The notes below the pieces were generated by a model. The model searched no databases, was not told the DNA's origin, and was given only the letters and a program-made list of their open reading frames with translations. A stretch of DNA of 64,000 nt from Formicarius rufipectus (taxonomy: Eukaryota > Chordata > Aves > Passeriformes > Formicariidae): contig VXAU01000691.1 in the NCBI GenBank assembly GCA_013399695.1, forward strand, positions 1,952,992 to 2,016,991, written 5' to 3'. Below are positions 36,290 to 50,745 of this stretch, piece by piece (within the stretch, counting starts at the first letter, position 1; each line of letters begins with the position of its first letter). Position numbers and translations under genes: made by a program.

Positions 36290-39200
36290 AGCAGGTGAGA
36301 GAAAGACATTGAAAAAGCAGGAGGCTGAGACACACCCTTAAACACATTTTTCTGTGTCTTTAATGAGGATCTGTGCAGCTCGAGAATGGCATGTCTCCTT
36401 TCATTTCCCCTGGGGGTAACACTCCTTTTCTTCTGCTTCTGCTGGTTCTGTTTAGCTAATTTTGCATTTGCTGAGTGATGCTCTGGTGACCTCAAGAACA
36501 CGGACTCCTCTCGGAGGCTTTAAAAACACATTTTTCTTAAGTTTCTACCTGAAATTTGAACCGCTTAAATTACACAAATCTGTAGCCAATCCCTATTTTG
36601 ATAGACAGAAACCTGTTTTCTTTCATGCAAATTACATATATACCCTTTGAGAAAGCAACTGAAAAATATCCAAGAAAGAAACTCCAAAAGTATTTATAGT
36701 TGTACAGAGAAATGGTTACGTTTCATGAGTCTTGTTGCCAGAGAATAGGAATGAAGATGATATCCCCTTGGATTTAGCTTGCCCAGTGCCTGATGGTAGA
36801 GAAATTGCCCTATCTATTTTCAAAATTACAAAATGCAGTGAATTTATTACTCTTAAAGTTGCTGTAAGACTTCAGTGATAGGTTATAAAATATGTTGAGT
36901 TCTTCCACATAATGAAGATATAATTCTTATAATACAGAATTCTTATAATAAATGGAGTTTTACAATACAGACACATTCATGTGGCACTTTTTATAATTCA
37001 GAGATGTAAAAAATATTATGTAACTATAATTTGAATAGAAATGTGGATGAGATTTTGACTGCTTTTGAGGCAAATAATTGGACTAGTTGATAACACCTTT
37101 GATACTGTATCTAATGACCTGTCACATCACCTCCACATTTGTAAGGCCCATCTCACAGAATCATGTGCTTCTGAGTTTGACATTTACATGCCAATAAATC
37201 TTTTTGTATTTTCAGCACCTCATACATATTGTCACTTGCTGTGTGTTTGGTGGTTTATACGCAAGACATGGTGCTCAATCATGTAAAGTACTGTATGTTC
37301 ATACATAGTATTGTTCTGAAGAGATACTTATTGGTTTTCTAAATGCTGTTTGTGGCTAAGACTATGGTTTAAATTTCAGACTGAGAACTTGAGGAGTGTC
37401 AGAGTTCGAGGGTTTGAGGCTGCTGTTACCTGGAATAGGACATTTCGTGAGCACCTTGTGTCTCAAACATCCTGTGCTGTCACAGAGCAGTGACAAAATA
37501 AAGGTGGATGCATTTCTCTCATGTCCTTCATACTGTATTGCATTGCAGTATAGTTAGCAGCTCTGTCTGTTTTCAGTGTCTTCTTTCCACCTGAGGATCT
37601 AGCAGGACTTTATAAGCAACAACAGCTCAAGCTTATCTGTTCATTTATTTTAAAAAAAGCGATTGTGTCACTCTTCAAAAGCTGGCCTGAGGTAAGGATG
37701 AATGCACACTGGAATGACATGCCAAGACAACAGAAATATCCTGAGCAAAGATACCTGCATGAACCCTGTGAGAGGTTTAGTAAGTCCTGTTTGCTAAATT
37801 CCACACTCTCTTATGTCTTTTAAACTAATTTTTGCCAATTAAGGTTATTAAATTCATTAGTTCATTAAATTTTAATCTACGGAAATCTGTTGAAGAGTCT
37901 TGATCTTCAAATTCTTCAATTACTTGCAGTCCAAACAGAAATGGGATGGCACATTCCACACCACAGAGAGAGGCTGTATCAGTGCATTTAGAGAGTATAT
38001 GGTACACATGTTTAGTTTAATTATGTTCCTTAAGAGAAGTTGCAGGAGGATGTGTTGGACTCAGTCTCACTGTGGGGTGGACTTTTCTCCTGAAGAGAAA
38101 CAGTGCCACCTCCAGGCTCAACTGTTCAGTTTGAAAACAGAAAGCTACTATTTCACTCCAGACATTACAAAAAGCTGATGGGTTTGAGGATAATCCCATA
38201 TTTATATTTTTCATAAACTGTATGTAAAATAGCCCCTGTAATAACTGATGACACGTCCTTAGAGCATCTTTTTTAAATGACCAGATGCCATTTTGACAGT
38301 GTAAATGCTTGGTTCGTTAAGTGTAATGATAGAGAAAAGCAGTCGATATTTAACACCGGTCAATTTTCATTTTAAATTACACCAAAGTCAAGGATGTGCA
38401 GCTGTAATTACTTCACAGGAAAACTGAAAAGAGATCTGTCATTTTCTTGACTTTATTTAAAAAGACCTTTATTGAAAGAGCCGCTAAAAGGAAGGTAATA
38501 GTATTTTACACTCCTTTATCCTCTACCCAAGGGATACCTTTTCCTGTTCACCAGTAATTCTGATAACGCTAACAAGCTCTGTGGAGGACTATCACACAAC
38601 TTGCTGTTCTGTTACAATAACCTTTAGTCACTGTTGGAAATGTGTTGTAGGTTGACAAGTAGTCAATCATAATGTATTAACAGAATGAATATATATATAT
38701 ACTTGCTTCACTAATTAAATGTAGCTGAGCCCCGCGTTACACACTGTTGAGTTCCTGTGGCAGTGTCGGGTACCGAAGTATCTCAGGGATTAACGCACTC
38801 CAGGGGCAGGGAGGAAACTCCCAGTCAACCCTGTGGAAAATGAGGATTCAGGCATTTCCATTCCCTTTGCAACTGGCACGTTTTAATCAAGGTCATGCAA
38901 CAATAAGATACATCCAGACAGCACAGCAGGTCGTCTTCCTGGGGAGTTACTCAATCCCGTGCCTTCCTCTGCACCTCCAGCACAGTGCACCTTTCAGAGC
39001 TCTACCTTGGGGTTACACCTGAGAGGATGGTGCCCCTCCAATTCCTGTCCCAGCACGGAGCCCAGTCTTCTGGAAAACATGCCGAGTCCAAGGAAAAGGG
39101 GTTTGGTGTCTTTAAATTGGATGCAAAAGAATGAGACTTTTTAAAATCTTCTCAATTATTAAAAAAGTCATTTTAAGAGAATTAGCACACATTAAACAAT

Positions 39201-42200
39201 AAAGATATTGTATTTGTGAATGAACAGAGGATAATTTCATGTTGAGACTCATCTACATGACGGTATAAATAATGCATTAGGAATATACTTGATACAAGTG
39301 AGACTGCTCAAGTGTGCAAAATTAAGTGTTCACAGTATGTGTATCAGAAAGAGATGAGAATATAATTTCTAAAGGAAACCTTGCCAAAAGAGTTCTGGGG
39401 AATTCTGAAGATTATTTCCTGGCTGAGGTGTGAAGTTCATCAAATAATGGATTTATTACATAAAATATTGCATTAAATTTAATTTTCCCTTTTGGAAGGG
39501 ATTTAAACCAGTGACTAAATTCAAGAAAGGTGGCTCTTGGTAGAACATGGGAGAGGGATTCTTTTAATTACTAGAAAGGCCAGAGGAAATGTGGCTCAGA
39601 GGAGGACACCCAAAAGGATTCCAACAGGAAATGTATTATTCCCACAATGCAGCTGTAGCACCACAAAGCTGAAAGCACAACCACAGAAACCCTTTAAGCA
39701 TTAAAGTGTGTGCTGTGGACACAAGAGTGCACTTTTTCCTTTCAGCTGCCGAGCAGATTCTTTGAAACCATCTCATTTCTCCCTTCCTACCCTGTGTGGT
39801 TCTGTGGATGTGCCCCCGGAAACCCCCCCGTGGACTTGACCCCAGGTGATTCCAGCAGCACTCCCTGTGTGGGTCACCCCAAGGAGGGAGGGAACGCAGG
39901 GGACACTGGTGGCCACTGCACACCGTGATCTACAGGGGTTCTCCTACACGTGGTGGAGTCAGAGGAGAGCACAGCCACAGGGCAAACTGCTTGGTAGCTG
40001 AGGATTATGTTTCTTACTCCTCTGGGTGGTGAAAGAGGAATGGAAAGAAAAACCCACAAAAACTGTTCCTGACAAAGCCACGCAGTGGAGCGAATAGAGA
40101 GTTGAATTTTGTGTAAACCTGGAAAAGTGGTGTCAGAAAAAGACTTTCCCTTCTCTCCAGAGAGCAATTCGTGAGCTCCTCTCGGCCTGTCCATGATGGA
40201 TATGTGCACTCCTGGAGGAACTGAATTGCTCAAAGCCACAATTAGCTTCCTGGGAGGTTCTGAGAGTGGAAGACAGGCTGGTCATCACCTCAGTCCCCCC
40301 CAGCCAAAAAGTGAATAGAAACCCAACCCACACACGTTGCCTACAGCTAAAAACCTGTTCTCTGTGACAGTAGCTGGGATTTCCTGTGTTGATTATACCC
40401 ACGTTTCGAGTGCTTGCACACCGTATTCTGCTTTTTCTACTAACACCTCATGTTCAGAGAGGGAAATGCTTGACCTACAAGGCAAGGAATGAGGGAGGGC
40501 TTAATTACTTCCCCCAGGTAGCATCAAACTCCCAATTAGAAGCAGCTGCTGGGAAGGCTTAATGGCCAGAGGGCAGCAAGGGAAGAAGTTCCTTTGGAGC
40601 AGTTGAGTTTGCCGTGGGAGGAATGTATGAGGAGAGACTGCTGATAGTGAGGTGAGTGTTAAAATGTGTGACTGTCAGAGAATAACTTTGTTAATTTAAG
40701 ATGGGGATGTTTTAAATGTCTTGTAATGTTCAGAAGTTACTGTAAGATAGTAATTTCCTGATGGTTTATAGTATTTGTCATGAAGTGGCTTCCAGTATTT
40801 TTTCCCTGTTATCAATATTTATGTTCCCTATTTCTTAGCTTTCCCTACACTTATATTAGGGTAAGGAGGGGAAAGGTATGTTGAAACAACCAGCTCTCTC
40901 TGGAAATCAAACCTTTGTTTTTGCTGCAATGAATTATTTGAGAGTCTGATTAAAAGGGTTTGGATGAAAAGGAAATGGCATAACAGTGGTCCCCCTCGTT
41001 CTGTAGGGGAACCAAAATCCTGGGGGTCTGGTGACTTGTATTTTTTCTGAGGTAGCAATAACTAAGGTGGTGCTGTGTGTGGTCCCACTAATGCTGTGTT
41101 GATGATCTCAAGTTCTGTGAAATGTTCCTACCCTAATCTATGAAGTAGATTTATTTTATGTACTTTGTTTGTTTTAAAGTTTCAGATACCTTAAACTTAG
41201 CTGAGCATTAAAGCAAGAGAAGTGTGTTTAATGTGATTTCTCAGTTGGCAACTGTATCAAATGTATTTTTGTCTTCTCAAGTTCACATGGAGATCTGAGG
41301 TGCTATACTCTATCAGAAATGGCTATTAATAAGCATTACCTAGTTTGATGATTATGAATAGTGTCACCAAGCAATTAAAATTTAATTGAGCATTAAATAA
41401 AGTCCATTTACTGTAAATTACCGCCATTCGAGTTTGAAAAACAACCTTAACAATAATTTTTTTTTCACAAAGCACTAATTGGCCTGTGGTTTCTGGTTTC
41501 AAAAACATAAAGGAAGGTATCTTCTGTGGAAGCTTAGCGAGTTTATTGCAGTTGAGTTTATTAAAAGGAGGATGAGGTTAGTTTAGGCACTGTGGGACCT
41601 GTTTTGTTTTCCACGTGTAGTTTTTAGCTTTTTCCCCTGTTTGATCACCTCGGTTGAAGTGAAAATGATGCTGGCAGGCCTTAGCCTTACAGTTCACAAC
41701 TTACTCAGCTCCTCCTTTCAGCTTTTCTCAAAAAAAAAGTGGCTCCCAATTTTTTTGTAAGACACAAATTTGGCTTCTAAGCCGGGGTGGAAGCACAGGG
41801 GTGTTGGCTGGTACGAGGTGCAAACACAAACCATTCATCTCTCTGAGCAAGTTCCACCTCCCATGAGGTAGAGAAGCATCACATGCCTGCCCTGTGATGC
41901 CCCAGGGAGCTGCTCTTTCTCCTCCCCGCATCCCATTTTTGTGGAAGATGGTAAAACACCCAGGGCCTGGGCATTTACTTGAGGAGAAGGTTAGCACGTA
42001 CAGGAGGGAGGGGGAAAGGTTCTTTGATCTTGAAAACTTGAGGGTTTTAAATCAAAACTCTAAGGCAAACATAAACCTAAAGACAGGATATCTCAGAGCA
42101 AGCTTTCAAGGAGAATTTCTTTTATAAAGCACCTCTTGCAATATGCAGTAGGATTGGCTTCCTGGGAAGCCACTAACTGGCCTTTTCTCCAATACATTAC

Positions 42201-45200
42201 CTTCCTGCACAATAAGTATTTACTGAGTTGACTAGTAGGAGAGCAAAACTTAAATTGTCCTGATATTGATTAAACCATCCTCGTTTTCTCCACTGTTGGA
42301 GGAAATAGCATGCTCTTACTGCTCTTGACTGTATTCTGCATGCAGATAAACTCCAAGGCGAGGTTTGGATTGCACATTAATTGACTTTTCTCTTGTAATA
42401 GATGTTATGGCATCTGTACAGAGCTTCACAAGCAGCAGTCCCTTCCTGTGGCATATTTCAGAGGAGAGAATGCTGTACTCTTGCAGACATGTATTGACTG
42501 CACTGGGTCTCACATTCAGTGAGTTCTTGTTTTGCTCGTTGAAGGAACCCAATAATAGGTTCTGCCATGTTCCCCTCAGTTACTCTTTTTAGGTGTAAAA
42601 TGTGAGTATTTCAAATTTTCTCTTGAAACTTGTATTATTTCTGGTTTGATTCTTTAGTAGTAGAAAGACCTCAAGTGAATTGGCTGCATTCCACTGATTG
42701 CAGCAACATTCTTATGTGGTGATGCTGGGTAGAGCATCTTGTACCAGTATGGGCTGTTTGAGATATAGGATGAGATTACTGTGCAGCTGCCAAGCCATTC
42801 TGTTCACTTTTTAATTACTTTTCTGAGCAGAAATAATGTCTTTTCTTTTTCCCAGACTATGCTTAATATTTGTTTTATGATAGCTGAATAAACTGGGTGT
42901 TCTCTCTGCTTAGGAAGGTTATTAACATTGTTTGATATGTATTACTATCCTAATTGCATTTTTTCATCTCTTAAATATTTGGCTTTCTGAAACTCATTGG
43001 AGTGAAGGTCCTCAGTGCATGGATTCAGGTGTCCTTATTTTTACTGTGGGAACATTGTAGGGGAAGGGAATGCTGATGCCCTTGGGTTGCAGGGCCCTAA
43101 GGAACCTGCAGCTGGTGCTGCTGAGGGTGAGCTGTTGATGGGTGGGTGTGAAAGGACCCTTCAGAGCACCTGGGCAGCCACTTGTTTTAAATGAACTCCC
43201 ATAGAAAGGCTTGTAAATTAAAGCAAGCAACCAAGAAACAGCAGCTTTGCTTTTGGAGCATGGACTAACATCATCAATTTTTAGGGGCAACTAGAAGTCA
43301 ATAGGAATAAAAATGTTTTGAATCCTGATTTTATTTTTTTTTGCCATGTGCTGCACAGCCCCCTTTGAGCCCGAGGAAGAGGCCTTTTATTCCCTTTCCA
43401 TTTGAGGCTCCCTCCTTTCAAGCCTTTCCCCACCAGCTGCAGGCAGCCCCACCTCGGTGCTCTGACTCTGCTCTCCCAGAACAGGCACACGTGGCACAGC
43501 AGACACCACACGTGGTGTCCCTCACAGAGGCTCCTCACCACGGGTGATGCCCAAGCTCAACATCCATCCTTCCCTCTTCTCCTCTTCTGTCTCTGCTCAG
43601 AAACTCGACAGAGTCCTTGTGCTCTCCTGCCTTAACTTCTCCATGGCATGACAAACTTCTCTATTCTGGGGATAATTAAAATGGCCAAAGCACTGACAGG
43701 CCCCAAAAGGTTTCTGCCCTCTTAGTCTGACCTTGGCAACTGTCTGCATTAAACTTCTTTGGTGAGAGCTCCTGGGTACACAAAAACATGCATTCTCCTT
43801 CCAAGATCTGGGGGTATTTTACTTTTCCCTTTATTGTTCTCCATTAACCAGATATTACAGAAGGAGTTGTTCATAAATATTTAAAGTTTATTCTGTTTTT
43901 TTTGTTTGTTTGTTTTCCTCTTGAAACTTTGTCATGAAAGGGAACCATTGAGTTGCATCATGCTGTTCATTCTCAGTTTATTTCAAAGAGAGGCATTTTA
44001 CGGTATCACTGATTTCTGAGGTAAAACTGTGATGCAGGTAAAATTGATGGGGGTTGTGGTGTGTTCTCAAGAATAGCTGGAATTCCTTCTCAGTTGTGGA
44101 GCTGTGGAAGTTCTATTCAGTCACTCTGTTACTGGTGGGTGAGTTAGGAGCATTTTTTGGTATAGAGGATTTAAAACAGGTTCTTCAGAATTCCATGAGA
44201 ACTAATTGAAGCTTTTGAAGACAATTGAATTAATACCAGCTTGTTATCAGAACCAGCTTCATTTTGGATGACTTCTTCAGCATAGCATGAGGAATGGGGA
44301 CGCACTTAGGCTGCAAAGCTTCTTCCCCTTAGGAAAGGAATATGCTCTCTGATTTTTGTCACCAAAAGCAATGGTGTAAATTCAAGCTCAGCTATACAAG
44401 TCAACATTCTGCTGCTACTTCCAAGTGCTAAGATACTCAAGGTAACCTCACGTTGGGAATACAAAAGGAAACATGCTGTATTTCATTCGACTTCAATGTT
44501 TTGGCTATCACAGTGGAAAGTATTTGAGAGCTGCTTTGTTAATTCCTAGAAGTGACAGGATTTTGGTTGGGTGGTTATGGGTTTTTTTAGCAACACAAAG
44601 ATGAACTTTTGATTAGTTGTAAAACTAACACTTGACCAGTCATCTGAGGAATGAGCAAGGACAGCTGAGCAGGGAGAGACTTCTCTGAGTAGTTGGTAAT
44701 AACCTGCGGTTCAAAAGGGCACTTTATTTTTGAATATACACAATTGCACATGATATTGATTTTTGCTTCCCTGTGAAGGCCGTGCAGCCTTAAATCATCT
44801 AACTAAGCTTCTGATAAAAGAAATAATAATCAAAATGAATGGTTACTTTGGGTAGTGGATTCCAAATTTTTAAAATGAGCTATGCGTTGTAATGACTTTC
44901 ATATCATGTATTGATAGAAAATTCATCAAGTTTATGTCCCCTGTCAGTACTCAGCTGTAATAAATGACAGGTTCTCATGGTGCCAAACCATCCAAGAAAT
45001 TATTTGCTATAGGCTTTGTCAGGAATCTACTGACATTCAATGTGTTCTTGACTATGGCTCAGATATGAAATTCCAGCTTTGTGTCATATATGCATGAGTT
45101 CTTCTTTCAGGCTGTTTTGGCTTTCTGCAGCTGTTAAAAGGTCAGAGGTAATCAGATAAGCCAGTAGGATGCTATCTGTCATTATAATTGACTTGAGCCA

Positions 45201-47107
45201 TCATACATAGGAAATCATGCTGAATATCAATACTGACATTTAAAGTGATGGTATAGGGGTTGTATTATTACAAATTTATCCATATTTAGCTTCAGCAGAC
45301 CCTGGAATTTTTTCTGTGCAGAATCAAGTGCTGCAAGGTATTAAATTTTTATGTCTGCTTATCTGCTGAGAATCATCTCAGCTATCCAGAAATTACGTTC
45401 CCAGAATGATGTGATTGGGTTAATTCAGGTTTGACATGTTGCTGTGCACAATATATCTTATTTTCAGGTGCATAATGGAGGTATTAGGAAAATATCACCC
45501 TTGCAGTTTGAATGTTTCTGCCAATGAAAAAATGAATAAAGCAGTCAAAACTTGTTTTCCATAACACTGTTAAACGTTTGTCATATGTGTAATTGAGTTG
45601 ACACCATCTATTCATGTCTCTTGCTACCTGGTGAACACATTGCTTGGTATTTATGAAACGGCTCAAGGTTCTGTATGTTCTCCTCCCAAGCAGACTGAGG
45701 GTGTACAAAATGTCATATTTTAGCTGCAGAGACAGTATTTATCATTATTTAATATTCTAATGTTGTCTCTAGTACAAAAAGGTACAGCTTTTTTATTTGC
45801 AAGACTCACTTGAGGAAAATCACTGAGTTTCCTTTTCATGTTTGAGCTTCTCTGTATATTTTTATACTGATGAGCACTGTTGATGAAAGGAGCATCTTTA
45901 GGAGCAGATCCCATCCCCTTTCCATTCCCTTTGCCCATTTAATGTGAACACAATCCTATATGAAAAGAATCTGGAGAAGTGAATTGTTTGAGAACTAAAT
46001 CATCAGATATTTTGAGGATTTCATTTACTATCCTGATGGATTCTTTTTTCCATGCAAAACTGTTGATTTTAGTGTGAGCACAACTGACACAGGTCCTTGC
46101 AGAAAGTATCAGTGGTGGTGACTTATTCCTTGGAAGTAAATCAAATATTGGATTTTCATATAATGTTAATTTCTTAAACCTGAATTGTATGAAGGACATA
46201 CAAGAAATTTTAGGAGTGAGGGCATAAACTTCTACCGTTCTCACTTCTAAGTTCTGCTCACTCATAAAATGTCGAATCAGAGCATTTATTTTAAAAAAAA
46301 CCTTCAGTTATTCTTCTATGAAGCTGATTTTGACAAATATTTCAGCAAAGCAGCTGAGTTCTCACATGAAACATGAACCTAAAATGAAACAAAATTTCAA
46401 ATTATTGCCACCAAGAGTGAAAACATGTGCTATTTCAAGTCATTAAAGTATCTTCTCTGTCAATCTAATCCAAGGGGTTTGGTCTGGAACAATGACAGTT
46501 TTCTGTGTTGAAAAGTTACCTGCCTTGAAAGGATGAGCTGTACTGTATGAGAACAGGAAACAAGTAAAACTTGCATAAGGAGCTGCTCATTTTCCCAAGG
46601 AAGTGGCTTTCCAGTTCTTCAAATTTATTATTCAAACTTCTTTTCATCATTATGGTGTACTGACATATTCTGCATAATTTTATTTATATGCCCTGCTTTA
46701 CAGAGCTCTTTAGCAGATGACTGGCATTTTTTTGACCTTTGCCTTTATCTTCTCCTTAAGAGTTCCCCATGCTTTTCCTGGAAGGTTATGCACATTGCAA
46801 GCAATCACAAATTTCAGTGTCTTTTTAGTGTCTCACTAAAAAGAAAGAAACCATCCTTAAATTTTCATTTTTTAAAATGACAAGTCACATCTCATTTTCA
46901 TTTAAGCGAGGCCTCTACCCTCTTCCTACAAATTGGAAGACTCTCCCATGTGAATTAAAAGCTCACTAATTAATCCCTAGGTAAAACAGGCTTCTGCTGA
47001 TAGCATTTAGCTGGTACTTCAGGAGCAGCTCTCAGCTGTATTCTGTGTGAATGAGAACTGTCTGTATCCCATCCTTTGGAGGAGGGATTCTGTACTGCAC
47101 TTCTTTA
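36290..47107. other. Long non-coding stretch, no gene seen
   Basis: Nearly 11 kb with no supportable exon. Notable items are a 16-bp tandem duplication at 36922-36950 (aattcttataata), a short AT microsatellite at about 38689-38700, GC-richer patches around 39.8 kb and 43.4 kb that open several overlapping frames, and a TTTG repeat at about 43901-43916. No repeat family is recognised. Confidence 0.6.
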
Positions 47108-47230
47108 TCATAGAACCCCTAAGGTTGGAAAAGACCTCCAAGATCCTCGAGTCCACCTTTGACCAAACACTGGATGACAAACAGATCCTCCAGGGACAAG
47201 TGTGTCAGAGGTTTAGGACAAAATGTGAGA
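47108..47230 (-). mobile_element. CR1 LINE 3'-end fragment
   Basis: Read on the plus strand, ATCATAGAA, then 'TAAGGTTGGAAAAGACCTCC', then AAGATCCTCGAGTCCACC and TTTGACCAAACAC is the reverse complement of the 3' end of an avian CR1 element. The ATAGAA at the left edge is the degenerate 8-bp terminal repeat. The match is good to about 47172 and weak beyond, so the right (5'-truncated) boundary is approximate. Only untranslated region is present. The subfamily differs from that at 53.3 kb, judging by the AAAGACCTCC wording. Confidence 0.8.
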
Positions 47231-49148
47231 CACTAACATTACTAGAACCAGGGCTAAACTAATGCCAGTGTTTCCTGAGCATCATCTTTCTCCATTTGGG
47301 AAAGATGAATATGAAGATTCATATGGAATTTTGTAGTTCTGGTCAGACTTGTAACAGCTTCACTTGAACACCTGGCCTGACAGACCAATTCCTGTGCTGC
47401 TGTCCAGATCTGGGTAGGTCAACACATCAGAACTCTGAAATGACAGGTTTCCATCCAAGGTTCTTTTGGGGTCCCTTGATGGCAAATTTGGTTGATTTTG
47501 GAAGAGTTAATTAGCACTAAATGGAGACATATGGAACAAAATATCGAGTGATCTGTGGTCTCTAATCGTAATCTGATGTTGAAAATAGTAAAGGGGCACA
47601 GACCACTGACTGAAAAGTGATGCAACCCACAGGACATATTTGTTAGTATTAGTCTGTCTTTGCTGAAAACAAGGTAAAAATAATAGGACAATTTTTTGAA
47701 ATGGTTCAAAACCAGGCTTTGACATAGACTTTTTTATACAGTTATACTTGCAAGTGCCCCCAGTAATGCTAGAACCTCAGTGAGCTGAGCCTCACCACGT
47801 GCAGTGCAGGACACTCTGGATATCCAGTTAAACAGACTTCCTAGGAACAAAGCAGCATTGTTGTGGTTATCCATGTGTGGGGAGGAAGGTGGGAGGTGCT
47901 GCCTCCAGCACTTCTGCCTGGTCAGTTGGGGCTGTCTCAGTAATGTGGCAGCACCAACACTGCAGGGAGCTGATTAAACCCAGTTTAGAGTGATGCACTT
48001 CTTTACAGCTACTGAATACACTTGGCTGGAATCCCATATTTGATAGGGGCTTTCTTTTAGTTTTGTTTTCTTTTTTTTTTTTTTTTTTAGCTATTTTCAT
48101 GCTTTATTTTAAGCTTTTTTCCCCCCCTAAATATTAGCCCTGAAAAAAGCTGATAAATTAAACAGTCTACCAGTTGGTGAACCGACATGTTGATAGGCTG
48201 TAAGAGCCAGAAACAATCTGTGTGAGACATACCAATAAAATATGCTGATCAATTCATAATGAATATTCAGTCAGAGACATAACAAGAGAAATTCATGCAG
48301 ACAAATGTGTGCTGTGCTCTGTAGCATCATCTTTCCATCTGGAAATCCTAGATACGCAAAAAATAAAACCCTACACTCCAATCTCCTCAAAACCATTCAA
48401 GGCATAGTTAAAACTGCTTCTCGTGTTACCTTGGCTCCTGTTAGTTCCTAAAGCAGAAGGAGTTGTAATTGGGAGAGGTAAGAAAAGAGTGGTGGTCTGG
48501 AGGGGGCAGAGGGAAATGCAGCTTTGAGAGAGCACAGGTTTCTCTCAGCAATGATGAAACATGACCAAGGTGAGCCAGGTGTGAACAGCACCAGTGTTTG
48601 GGCTGGTGGTGCTGATGGAATCCCCTTCTGCACTACCTGGCTGCAGACACTGCAGTGCCTGAGTCATCCTCTGGCAAGAGGTTATTTAAAATCTAGCAGG
48701 CTTGATGAGGAGAGACCCCTGACTGCTTTTTCATGTTAAATATATTTTCCAGGAGAAGAGGAAAGATTACATGAGTATTGAGCTTTGGAGTTCCATAATA
48801 CATAATTACATTGCTGCTTTCAAATACCTGTTAATTTAATTTGTGAACTCTGTCTCCTTGGCTTCATTGGCTCTCCTGTACCCGAGGAACTCAGGAGCAC
48901 AGTGATTGTCTGAAGCCTTTTTCTGAGGATTGCAATACTCAGGAGCAGCCTGGACTGGGGGTCAGACAAAGACTGAGGAGTGGGGACTCTGAGGGGCTCT
49001 TCAGAGTAGCTGATGGTTTCTTGAATCATCCCTCTGCACTAGTAAAATAATAAATAGGTTAGAGAAGTCCTTCTTGGAATACAAAAAGGTTGCTGCTTGA
49101 ACCATTATTGAAATATCTGTTGTCAATAAGGGCTTTACATATCAGCAC

Positions 49149-49198
49149 ATATTATATTATACATTATATTCATTATATAATAATATAATATATAATAA
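49149..49198. repeat. AT-rich low-complexity tract (ATT/TA)
   Basis: Fifty bases are composed almost wholly of A and T in ATTAT and ATAAT units, with two C residues. Such tracts are unstable and can form cruciforms. Confidence 0.9.
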
Positions 49199-50723
49199 CT
49201 CTGGTAGAAGTTCTTATTTCTCTGTGCAAAAGAATACAAAAGTTGACTGGCTGCACCAAAAGGATTCTTACCTTAAAGAACTCAAACTGCCACAATTAAG
49301 GTTGTGTGGTGTGAGTGGTTTGGGTTTTTTTTGAGTGTGAGTGGGTTGTTGGCTTTCTTTTTTTCATAAGCACATATTTCTCAGATGGCCCTTCAGTTGT
49401 GTAAGTTCTCCCTAAATGTTTAGATTCTCCTCAGCTGCCAAAAAAATAAACTTCAGGTATTTCTTACATCACTGTCCTATCAGGCTCATGTGTTGCCACT
49501 CTTGAATAGTAGCTGATAATTAAGAAAATGACATTACAAAATGCAGTGTTAGTTTATAGTTCATTTTTATCAGAAGTAGTTGAATGCTCAATGATGTCCA
49601 CTAAGTGTCTATTACTAGAAATGGAGTTAATAAATATCTCTAAATTTCTTTGAAATTTGTGTGTGTATAGTCCATATTTTACAAGAAATTATGGGTTTGT
49701 ACCCTGATCCATGGACAGCCAAATGTGTGAAGGAAGCAGAAAATAGACCCAGTTCACACACAATTGATATCAAATGTAGAGTTTTAGGTCTGAGGTTAAA
49801 TTAATCTTACAAAATGGCAATAAAAAGTCATTATTTATCTTTTGTCAAATGAGGACATTGTGATACTTTATTTTCTGTCTTGCAAAAGTCCTTGAAGTTT
49901 CAATGGGTGGATAAAACTCCTGAACAGACTGAAAAGCAGTCATCACTGTGCTAAAGGAGCCCAGCCTTGATAAGGAACGTGTTGAACTCAGTAGAATAAA
50001 CCACACTTGGTTCAGAATCTAACAAAAATTATCCCGCTATCTTAAAAATCAGGCCTGGCACTTCTTGCCCTGGTCATCCATGTTTCCTGGCATTTGTGTG
50101 AAGTACAGCTATCAAGTTGTGACTTCATTTCATGTTCTGAGTGGAATTTTAGGTTAGAGGCAAATTGAAACCACTACTTTCAGATTCCATTATGTTGAAA
50201 TAATGAGGTTTTGACCTTAAATGAAAGAAATGTCGTGGGATCAGCTGACTTCAATGTGATTTATTTCCCCTCCCACCCCTTGTCATGAATTACAGGGAAA
50301 TCTCAAGAATTCATCATAAATCCAATGTACATTAAAAAAAAAATGTGGCTCTTTAGTTCGTTTCTGACAAGGAATTGTTAAATTTCCATCTCGAGTTGGC
50401 AGTTCTTTGAAATGTGAAGTTCTGAGATATCTCTTTATGCCTGTAGAAATGTGCATAGAACTGAACCCTGCAGTGCCAGTGATATGGATCTAGAATTAGC
50501 TACTTGTAGTCCTGAAGGTTCACATCTGAAATCCTCATCTCTTAGATGATCTAAAGATCTTCTGGTTGAGTCAGGAAATGAGTCGTTCATAATAACCTCT
50601 GGTAGAAGGTTTCTTGCCTTGGTTTACAGCAGTTACATGTGTCAGTCAGTCAGTGCTGGGCTGTAAGTTCTTGGATGCCAACAGGAATTCTGGGTTTGGC
50701 TGTCTGGAACACACCCAAAGCAG

Positions 50724-50745
50724 GTGTGTGTGTGTGTGTGTGTGT
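50724..50745. repeat. GT dinucleotide microsatellite, 11 units
   Basis: An uninterrupted (GT)11 runs from 50724 to 50745. It is likely to vary in length between individuals. It produces the TH/CV repeats seen in translated frames here. Confidence 0.98.

Noticed and set aside
41238..41255. Sequence similar to the miR-216 mature region (TCTCAGTTGGCAACTGT)
   Set aside because: It differs from the mature miRNA and the following bases do not provide a complementary arm for a precursor hairpin.
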